From Clostridia bacterium (GTDB lineage: Bacteria; Bacillota; Sulfobacillia; SLMV01): 15,031 nt of DNA. Shown here one piece after another: positions 1 through 5,798 of this stretch. Within the stretch, counting starts at the first letter, position 1. Every line of letters begins with the position of its first letter. Under the pieces are notes generated by a model. It was not told where the DNA came from. It was given only the letters and a program-made list of their open reading frames with translations, and ran no database searches. A program made the position numbers and the translations under genes. Where the stretch lies: assembly GCA_007136565.1 (NCBI GenBank), contig SLGS01000049.1, positions 1-15,031 on the forward strand, given 5' to 3'.

Positions 1-71
1 ATCATCCAGGCGAAGACCAGGTACGCCAGGGCGAGGCCGAACAATGTTCTCGGGAGGCGTCTCCTTTGCAT
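1..71 (-). CDS. N-terminal fragment of a probable membrane-anchored protein (cut by window edge)
   Basis: A minus-strand reading frame opens with ATG at 71-69 and runs off the left edge after 23 codons. The visible peptide starts with a basic stretch (MQRRRLPR) followed by a hydrophobic run (LFGLALAYLVFAW). This is the pattern of a signal anchor or first transmembrane helix with a positive inside end. A GGGG element lies 4 nt before the ATG, a weak ribosome binding site. The gene is co-directional with pepA and starts about 100 nt after its stop codon, so it could be the next gene of that operon or a separate unit after the inverted repeat at 114-156. The family cannot be recognised from so few residues. 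It could also be a chance open frame, but the amino acid pattern argues for a real start. Confidence 0.5.
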   Translation of the reverse strand, partial: MQRRRLPRTLFGLALAYLVFAWM

Positions 72-113
72 ATTGCCCCAATCTAGATCGGGCGAACGCG
101 GGCGCTCCACCAG

Positions 114-156
114 GGCGGAGGATGTGGCAACTCGCGTCCCTACCCCATCCTCCGCC
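114..156 (-). terminator. Inverted repeat after pepA, possible terminator lacking a U-tract
   Basis: GGCGGAGGATG (114-124) and CATCCTCCGCC (146-156) are perfect 11-nt inverted arms around a 21-nt loop, and GG/CC inside the arms can extend the stem. The structure begins 17 nt beyond the pepA stop codon, where a terminator is expected. No T-run follows it on either strand, so it is not a classical intrinsic terminator. It may be a 3'-end stabilising hairpin or a terminator of the U-less type. Confidence 0.4.
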
Positions 157-173
157 TCGACGCGATCTCTTCC

Positions 174-1673
174 TTATTCCGCCTCGACCGGCGAAAGGGT
201 ATCGGCGAGAACGGCGAGGGTCCTGGCGCCGAACCCCGTCGCGCCCACCGGATCCAGCCCTCCGGCCTTGTCCGTCCAGGCCACACCGGCGATGTCCAAG
301 TGGGCCCAGGGCGTTTCCCCCCTGAACGATCCGATGAACAATCCTCCGGTGATGGCACCGGCATACCTGGCGCCGGAATTCTTTATGTCGGCGATCTCGC
401 TCTTGAGATCCTCCCGGTACTCCTCATAGGCGGGCAATCTCCAGTAGCGTTCCCCCACCCGATCCCCGGCGCGGGATATCGCGTCGAACAATCCATCGTC
501 GCTGGATATCACGCCGGCGGCCTGGTTACCGAGGGCGACCATGACGGCACCGGTCAGCGTCGCCACGTCCACTATCCAGTCGACATCGTGGGTCTTGACC
601 GCGTGGGCGACGAGATCTCCGACCACCAGGCGACCCTCGGCATCGGTATTGATTACTTCCACGGAAGTCCCGTCACAAGCCGTCAGGACGTCCCCGGGCT
701 TCGTAGCCCTGCCGTCGGGCATGTTTTCCACGGCCCCGATGTACCCGATCACCCGCACTTGGGTCGGCCGAAGATTGGCAATCGCCATCATCGCTCCGAA
801 TACCGCGGCGGCGCCCCCCATGTCCATCTTCATCTCGTGCATTCCCTGGGAGGACTTGATGGATATACCGCCCGAATCAAAGGTCAATCCCTTGCCGATG
901 AGCACCAGCGTCGGCGCTCCCTCGATGCCGGGATCGTACTCCATCTTGACGACGTGGGCGGGCTCTTCACTGCCGCGGGCCACCCCGAGGAGGGCACCCA
1001 TCCCCATCTTCTCCAGCGCTTCTTCGTCGTAGGATTCGGACTCGAGGCCCAGCTCCTCGCTCATCTTCAACGCTCGACGGGCGAACTCGGAAGGCGTGAG
1101 CACATTGCCCGGTTCGTTACCGAGATCTCGCGCCGCCGCCGTAGCCTCGGCCAAGATCCTCGAGCGCTCGATCGCGGGTTCGAGGGATGAAACGTCGGAG
1201 GAAGCATCGATGAACCCCAGGGTGAGGCTTTCCAGGGCGGCGGGGTCATCATCGTCCTTTTTGTACCCCGTGAACCGGTAACCCCCCAGGAAACATCCCT
1301 CGGTGATCGGGGCCGTGGTGTCACCATCGAACCCGGGTACAGTGAGATCCGCGGCGACGGACCGAACTCCCTCGGACACAAGGTTCCGAATCGCGCCCGC
1401 GAACAGGCGACGCAGTCCAATACCATCCAGGTCGTTCTCGCCGGTGCCGACGAGCGTGATCCGATCTGGCCCACCACTTTCGGCGGGGAAGAAAGACGTC
1501 ATCTCTCCTCTATCGGTGCGCAACTTATCGGCGGACCTCCTGGCGGATATCGCCCCCGCCAGGGAGGAATCCAGTAACCCCTCCGCTTCAGAGACAACCT
1601 CCGGGTGGACGGCCAGTATCAGCGCGTCGCAGGGGACTTCCAGCAGTGAAGATTCGTTCAAGGCGACTTTCAC
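174..1673 (-). CDS. pepA: Leucyl aminopeptidase PepA (peptidase family M17)
   Basis: This is a 499-residue cytosolic aminopeptidase that removes N-terminal residues from peptides using two divalent metal ions, normally as a hexamer. The family signature NTDAEGRL is present (N342 to L349). The expected metal ligands can be placed: K261 and D266 in GKGLTFDSGG, D284 in KMDMGG, and D344 and E346 in the signature. The catalytic K273 and R348 are also present. Residues 1-160 are the variable N-terminal domain and 170-499 the catalytic domain, a normal length for the family. I chose the GTG at 1673 because a perfect AGGAGG lies 10 nt upstream and the protein then begins (M)KVALNESS. The frame is open 38 codons further upstream, but those residues do not look like M17. 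It follows an M20 peptidase gene on the same strand, which points to a peptide turnover operon. Some PepA proteins also bind DNA, but nothing here shows that. Confidence 0.95.
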   Translation of the reverse strand: MKVALNESSLLEVPCDALILAVHPEVVSEAEGLLDSSLAGAISARRSADKLRTDRGEMTSFFPAESGGPDRITLVGTGENDLDGIGLRRLFAGAIRNLVSEGVRSVAADLTVPGFDGDTTAPITEGCFLGGYRFTGYKKDDDDPAALESLTLGFIDASSDVSSLEPAIERSRILAEATAAARDLGNEPGNVLTPSEFARRALKMSEELGLESESYDEEALEKMGMGALLGVARGSEEPAHVVKMEYDPGIEGAPTLVLIGKGLTFDSGGISIKSSQGMHEMKMDMGGAAAVFGAMMAIANLRPTQVRVIGYIGAVENMPDGRATKPGDVLTACDGTSVEVINTDAEGRLVVGDLVAHAVKTHDVDWIVDVATLTGAVMVALGNQAAGVISSDDGLFDAISRAGDRVGERYWRLPAYEEYREDLKSEIADIKNSGARYAGAITGGLFIGSFRGETPWAHLDIAGVAWTDKAGGLDPVGATGFGARTLAVLADTLSPVEAE

Positions 1674-1683
1674 TTTGCTTATA

Positions 1684-1689
1684 CCTCCT
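1684..1689 (-). promoter_or_regulatory. Ribosome binding site of pepA
   Basis: A perfect AGGAGG is read on the minus strand, 10 nt before the GTG at 1673. It decides the start in favour of GTG at 1673 rather than the open frame further upstream, and shows that pepA has its own translation initiation signal. Confidence 0.8.
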
Positions 1690-1698
1690 AGATATGTG

Positions 1699-1744
1699 CG
1701 GGGCCGCACCGGCCACCACCCGTGGTGGGATCGGCGCGGCCCCG
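1699..1744 (-). promoter_or_regulatory. Strong GC-rich hairpin between the M20 peptidase gene and pepA
   Basis: The outer arms CGGGGCCGC (1699-1707) and GCGGCCCCG (1736-1744) are perfectly complementary over 9 bp. Inside them CCG (1709-1711) pairs with CGG (1732-1734), and CCACCAC (1713-1719) pairs with GTGGTGG (1722-1728) around a 2-nt loop. This gives about 19 base pairs with small bulges. The hairpin starts 8 nt after the M20 stop and ends 9 nt before the pepA Shine-Dalgarno. No T-run follows it toward pepA, so full intrinsic termination is unlikely. A role in mRNA processing, 3'-end protection of the upstream cistron or partial attenuation fits the position. Confidence 0.5.
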
Positions 1745-1752
1745 TCATTCGA

Positions 1753-2952
1753 TCACCCGAGTTCCGACGCCAACCAATCGGCGGCACCCACGGTTACCAG
1801 CACGGCCAACGGCAATCCGGTCTTCAGCGACGACGGGATCATGGACTCGGACTCCCTGTGCGCTCCCTCCCCGGAGTAGACCCCGAGGGTGATGGCGGGG
1901 ATTCCTCGACTCAGGGGAACATTGGCATCGGTACTGGAAGCGCGGGTTGGCATATCCATGTCGAACAAGCCACCCGCCTGGCGGGCGATATCAACCAGCG
2001 GATGATCGTCGCCGATGGCGCCCACCGGGCGATCTCCCACGACCTCTATATCGAACTCGGCGCCGAATTCAGCACACCTTTGATCGATTATGTCGCGAAC
2101 CTTCTCCTCAACATCCCTCAGGGGCTCTAGGGCCTCAGAACGCATGTCTATGAGCATGGATGCGGTCTCGGCTATGGTGTTCACCGAGGTTCCACCCTGG
2201 ATCGTTCCCACGTTGAAAGAGGTGCGGGGTTCTTCCGGTACGCTCAGGCGCGCGATGTCGTTAACACAGGCTCCGAGGGCATGTATGGCGCTGGGACTGG
2301 GGAAGTCACCCCAGCTATGACCACCGCGGGCGCTGACGTCCACTTTTAGTCGTCGGCTCCCGATGCCGGCGCTGGTAATTCCCCCCATCTTCCCATCGAA
2401 GGCGACCACTGCACCCAGGTCGGCATCGTCGAGGGCCGCGATGTCATCAAGTAAACCCTTCATTCCATTGAGATCGCCGAGACCTTCCTCGCAGGCATTG
2501 CCCGAGAAAATGACGTCGAACGGAGGAGTATAATCGACGGCATTCCAGGCGGCGATGACCCCGAGCATGGCGGCTGTGGAGGTCGAATTATCCCCTATGC
2601 CGGGAGCGGATAGTAGATCATCGCTCCTTTTCACCGTCACGTCGGTGTGCATGGGAAAAACCGTGTCTATGTGCGCGGTGATGGCCATCCGGACCACTCC
2701 ATCTTCACCCGGATAACGCCCCACGGCATTCTTGTATCGATCCACGCGCACGTCCTTCAGACCGAGCTCCTCGAATTTTTCCGCGACATACCGAGCCCTC
2801 TCGTCCTCTTCGTATGATGGTGCCGGAATTTCGCATATGTTGACAATCTCATCGACGACCCAGTCGTGGTTGGACGCCAGATACTCCTTCATCCGGACTA
2901 CGTCGGACCTATTCGCCAGATCGGATATGCTCGCCTTCGGATCCGGTGTCAA
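1753..2952 (-). CDS. M20-family metallopeptidase/deacylase (PepT/ArgE/DapE-like)
   Basis: This 399-residue protein belongs to the dinuclear zinc hydrolase family M20, whose members cleave peptides or deacylate amino acids in the cytosol. The expected residues are visible: H94 and D96 in AHIDTVFP, the bridging D121 in GIGDNS, the general base E155 with ligand E156 in ACEEG, a probable D186 ligand, and H365 in EGAHRESES near the C-terminus. The middle part (about 198-310), beginning near SARGGHSWGDFPS, is the dimerisation domain. Motifs alone do not separate di/tripeptidase, acetylornithine deacetylase or succinyl-diaminopimelate desuccinylase activity. The neighbouring pepA favours peptide degradation. 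I chose TTG at 2952 because GGAGGT lies 7 nt upstream. An alternative TTG five codons earlier (2967) would place this Shine-Dalgarno inside the gene. It is divergent from the PBP gene at 3129 with 176 nt between them. Confidence 0.88.
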   Translation of the reverse strand: MTPDPKASISDLANRSDVVRMKEYLASNHDWVVDEIVNICEIPAPSYEEDERARYVAEKFEELGLKDVRVDRYKNAVGRYPGEDGVVRMAITAHIDTVFPMHTDVTVKRSDDLLSAPGIGDNSTSTAAMLGVIAAWNAVDYTPPFDVIFSGNACEEGLGDLNGMKGLLDDIAALDDADLGAVVAFDGKMGGITSAGIGSRRLKVDVSARGGHSWGDFPSPSAIHALGACVNDIARLSVPEEPRTSFNVGTIQGGTSVNTIAETASMLIDMRSEALEPLRDVEEKVRDIIDQRCAEFGAEFDIEVVGDRPVGAIGDDHPLVDIARQAGGLFDMDMPTRASSTDANVPLSRGIPAITLGVYSGEGAHRESESMIPSSLKTGLPLAVLVTVGAADWLASELG

Positions 2953-2959
2953 CAGTACC

Positions 2960-2965
2960 ACCTCC
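2960..2965 (-). promoter_or_regulatory. Ribosome binding site of the M20 peptidase gene
   Basis: GGAGGT is read on the minus strand, 7 nt before TTG at 2952. The spacing is ideal for this TTG and impossible for the upstream TTG at 2967, so it sets the start. Confidence 0.7.
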
Positions 2966-2987
2966 AAGTTATGTACCCTTTTTACAC

Positions 2988-2993
2988 ATTATC
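2988..2993 (-). promoter_or_regulatory. Candidate -10 element for the M20-pepA operon (weak)
   Basis: The minus strand reads GATAAT in an AT-rich patch that stands out from the GC-rich surroundings. It is placed to give a leader of about 30 nt before the TTG start. I see no acceptable -35 at 16-18 nt upstream, so this is a position-based guess. Confidence 0.25.
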
Positions 2994-3088
2994 CTTTTTT
3001 CTATAAAGGCCGCCGAATCCCTCGGGAGCGGAACTCGAACGGGGCCATTTGCGTCAATCCAGTCGACGGGGCGTGTCCGATTGCCGTA

Positions 3089-3097
3089 TGTTATAAT
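3089..3097 (+). promoter_or_regulatory. Extended -10 promoter of the PBP gene
   Basis: TGTTATAAT is a perfect extended -10 (TGn followed by TATAAT at 3092-3097). No good -35 hexamer stands at the usual distance (GGGCGT lies at 17 nt), as is common for extended -10 promoters. Transcription would start near 3104 and give a leader of about 25 nt before the TTG start. Confidence 0.65.
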
Positions 3098-3116
3098 GTG
3101 ATGAAAGTTTCTGGAT

Positions 3117-3121
3117 GGGGG
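3117..3121 (+). promoter_or_regulatory. Ribosome binding site of the PBP gene
   Basis: GGATGGGGG ends at 3121, 7 nt before TTG at 3129. The nearby ATG at 3101 is in another frame, so this purine run supports the TTG start. Confidence 0.55.
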
Positions 3122-3128
3122 TTCCCAG

Positions 3129-5798
3129 TTGTCCGAGAAGCGAACGGGAAGCACCAAACCGCGAAAGAGGCGACCGCGCAAGAGGGGCATTAACTGGTTC
3201 AGAGTGTTCTTTGTGCTGCTCGTGGCCACCCTAATCGTGGGGGTTGGAGTCGGTGCCGGCTTCCTGGTCGGTGCAGTTCGCGCCATGCCCCAGGTTTATG
3301 ACGTTAGGCCGCAGACGCAGGTCACCTCCTACGTTTATGACAACCAGGGTGAAATCGTTGCCCCGCTGCGCGGCAACGAACACAGGATCATGGTGGATCT
3401 CGACCAGGTTCCCCAGCATTTGATCGATGCCTTCATCGCCATTGAGGATCACCGTTTCTACGATCACTTCGGCGTAGATCTCTACCGAATCCTCGGATCG
3501 GCGTGGAATAATATCACGACGGATACCGTCCAGGGCGGCAGCACCATAACCCAGCAGCTGGCAAGGAATGCCTGGCCCATCGGCATGGAACAAACCTGGA
3601 CGCGGAAGATCCAAGAAGCCGTATTGGCTATCCAGTTGGAACGCGCCTACACGAAGGACCAAATCCTGGAAATGTACCTGAACCAGATCAACCTGGGCTC
3701 GGGCGCCTACGGTGTCCAGGCGGCCGCTCAAGTGTACTTCGACAAGGATGTGTCGCGGACCAATCTCCACGAAGCCGCCCTGATCGCCGCGATTCCGAAG
3801 TCTCCTCGGGATCTATCTCCGTACAACAACATGGAAGCGGCTGAAAGCAGGAGGAATGAAGTCCTCGCGGCCATGGAGAGATACGGCTACATCAGCGAAT
3901 CCGAGCGGCGCGTGGCCGAAAGCCGAACCATAGACCTGGCCGGTCTACCCGAGATCACGCACGATGAGGCACCGTCGTTTATGGATTACGTGATCTCCGA
4001 GCTCCTCGAGAAGTACGACTCGCAAACCGTCTACGGAGGCGGTCTCCGCGTATACACGACACTGGACAGGCAAGCCCAGGATTTGGTGGACCAGGCCGTG
4101 CGGACTCACCTGGACGCCAACTTCCCCGTCGGCGAATACGAAAGGGATCTTCAAACCGCCATAGTACTGGCCGATCCCTATTCCGGACACATACTGGCCA
4201 TGAAGGGCGGACGCGAGCACACCGGCGCCCTCGAGCACAACCGCGTCTACCAGAGTTTTCGACAGCCCGGATCTTCGATGAAACCGATCCTTCCGTATTC
4301 CCTCGCCCTCGAAGAGGGGTGGACTGCTGCCTCCATCATCGACGATGCGCCCGGCGAATGGATATCATCCAGCGGCCGCTTCACGCCCAGGAATTATTCC
4401 CAATCCGGCTGGCCCATGGGGATATATTACGGGCTCACCACCGTCCGGGAAGCCATCCGCCGGTCGGTAAACGTAACGGCGGTTAGAACCCTGGACCGGA
4501 TCGGAGTCGAAAAGGGACCCGACTGGATCGAGCGCTTCGGCATCACCAGCCTGGTGCGCTCGGGAGAGAGATCCGATGGCGGCCTGGCCCTAGCCCTCGG
4601 TGGCCTAACCCACGGAGTATCTCCCCTGGAATTGACGATGGCGTATAGCACCTTCCCCGCGGGGGGATCGCGCCCCGAACCCATCGCCATCACGAGGGTG
4701 GAAGATCGGCACGGCAACGTGCTCGAGGAAAATTCGTCCAACCGACACGTGGTCATGTCCACCGGAAACGCCTACATCATGACCGACATACTGCGAAGCG
4801 TCGTGCAGGACAACCGTTCCGGATGGCTCCACAACACCGGAACCGGGTGGCGCGGGGTCTTGGAAAACAACTGGCCGTCGGGTGGAAAGACGGGTACCAC
4901 CGACGACAATGTCGACCTCTGGTGGGTCGGCTTTACGCCCAAGTACATCGCGACGGTGTGGCTTGGGTTCGATCAACCGGCCAACATTCGCGATGTGTTG
5001 GGCGTGTCCATGCCCAGTGGTCTATACCCGACCTTGATTTGGAAAGACATCATGGATGGAATGCACGAGGGAGCGGAACTCCAGGACTTCCAACGCCCCG
5101 AGGGTATCGTCGAGCGCACCGTATGCATAAAGTCCGGCCTGCTCCCGGGCCCCGATTGTCCCTCCGCTCAGCAACGCCGCGAGCTCTTCGTCCAGGGCAC
5201 CGAACCCCGCCAGACCTGCGACGTCCACGTCAGGGTCGAGGTTTGCAGCGCGCACCCTAACCTGCTTTGGGACCCCGAATGCGTCGAGGCGGGAGAGCCC
5301 GAAACTCGCACATTCCTGGATCGGGAAAAGGTAGAGTCCATCACCGATGGCCGGGGCCGCACCATGCCCCTACCACAGGATATGGCAAACCGACCGCCCG
5401 ACGAGTCCTGCACGGATGTCTACGGGACGCGTCCCCCCGAGCCGGATCCGGAATTCGAACCAAGTGATCCAGAATTCGAACCGAGTGATCCGGAAGAGGA
5501 AGTAGAGTGGGAGTGGGAGGTCACCGAATCGGCGACGCTCGATGTCAGCATGGGTGGATTCGACCCCGTCGTGCTGCGCGTTCCCTACGAGGCGCAAATA
5601 GACCTGACGGTAACGGCGACGGGCACGTCAGATCACCGGCTGATCATCGATGGATTGGGCGTTGATGTGTCGGTGGAGGCGGGTGAGACGCAAACGGTTA
5701 CGGTCAGACCTACGCAGCCCGGCGTCTATCACATGTATTGCGAACTGCACTCATCGAGCAACGCCCTTCTTCACGGGAGGTTCATCGTAGAGAGATGA
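3129..5798 (+). CDS. Class A penicillin-binding protein (PBP1A type) with C-terminal cupredoxin-like domain
   Basis: This 889-residue enzyme polymerises lipid II glycan strands and cross-links their peptides on the outer face of the cytoplasmic membrane. A Lys/Arg-rich cytosolic tail (1-20) precedes one transmembrane segment (about 23-50). The GT51 glycosyltransferase domain (about 70-245) shows EDHRFYDHFG with catalytic E106 and GGSTITQQ (136-143). The transpeptidase domain (about 340-620) has SSMK (nucleophile S382, K385), SVN (446-448) and KTGT (587-590). A Cys-rich extension follows, with C666, C677, C697, C706, C718 and C761. An acidic repeat linker (773-800) leads to a beta-rich domain (about 800-889) that resembles cupredoxins. 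Within it H836, C871 and H874 match type 1 copper ligands. Aligned on the M-x-G pattern, the axial Met position is L881, with two extra residues after H874. The fusion lies in one uninterrupted frame. TTG was chosen for its Shine-Dalgarno and extended -10 promoter. The gene stands alone on its strand, and its end overlaps mutS2 by 17 nt. Confidence 0.95.
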   Translation: MSEKRTGSTKPRKRRPRKRGINWFRVFFVLLVATLIVGVGVGAGFLVGAVRAMPQVYDVRPQTQVTSYVYDNQGEIVAPLRGNEHRIMVDLDQVPQHLIDAFIAIEDHRFYDHFGVDLYRILGSAWNNITTDTVQGGSTITQQLARNAWPIGMEQTWTRKIQEAVLAIQLERAYTKDQILEMYLNQINLGSGAYGVQAAAQVYFDKDVSRTNLHEAALIAAIPKSPRDLSPYNNMEAAESRRNEVLAAMERYGYISESERRVAESRTIDLAGLPEITHDEAPSFMDYVISELLEKYDSQTVYGGGLRVYTTLDRQAQDLVDQAVRTHLDANFPVGEYERDLQTAIVLADPYSGHILAMKGGREHTGALEHNRVYQSFRQPGSSMKPILPYSLALEEGWTAASIIDDAPGEWISSSGRFTPRNYSQSGWPMGIYYGLTTVREAIRRSVNVTAVRTLDRIGVEKGPDWIERFGITSLVRSGERSDGGLALALGGLTHGVSPLELTMAYSTFPAGGSRPEPIAITRVEDRHGNVLEENSSNRHVVMSTGNAYIMTDILRSVVQDNRSGWLHNTGTGWRGVLENNWPSGGKTGTTDDNVDLWWVGFTPKYIATVWLGFDQPANIRDVLGVSMPSGLYPTLIWKDIMDGMHEGAELQDFQRPEGIVERTVCIKSGLLPGPDCPSAQQRRELFVQGTEPRQTCDVHVRVEVCSAHPNLLWDPECVEAGEPETRTFLDREKVESITDGRGRTMPLPQDMANRPPDESCTDVYGTRPPEPDPEFEPSDPEFEPSDPEEEVEWEWEVTESATLDVSMGGFDPVVLRVPYEAQIDLTVTATGTSDHRLIIDGLGVDVSVEAGETQTVTVRPTQPGVYHMYCELHSSSNALLHGRFIVER
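5445..5495 (+). repeat. 21-bp tandem repeat encoding a DPEFEPS linker
   Basis: Two 21-nt units (5445-5465 and 5466-5486) differ at only two positions, and a third begins with the same 9 nt (5487-5495). Each unit is in frame and encodes DPEFEPS, giving an acidic, Pro-rich flexible linker (PBP residues 773-789). It joins the Cys-rich extension to the cupredoxin-like domain. Such short in-frame repeats can expand or contract by slippage. Confidence 0.85.

Noticed and set aside
44..429. Plus-strand open frames at the left edge
   Set aside because: They overlap the end of pepA and the inverted repeat, have no ribosome binding site and have Pro/Arg-rich composition.
1674..1787. 38-codon N-terminal extension of pepA
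   Set aside because: It would include the hairpin and the Shine-Dalgarno, overlaps the end of the M20 gene, and its residues do not resemble M17 proteins.
300..2130. Long plus-strand open frames opposite pepA and the M20 gene
   Set aside because: Both opposite genes have complete catalytic motifs, Shine-Dalgarno sites and normal lengths. The plus-strand products have low-complexity composition.
3052..3057. Minus-strand TTGACG as a -35 box for the M20 gene
   Set aside because: No AT-rich -10 lies 16-18 nt downstream. The sequence there is GC-rich (GTTCCG), and the AT-rich patch is about 50 nt away.
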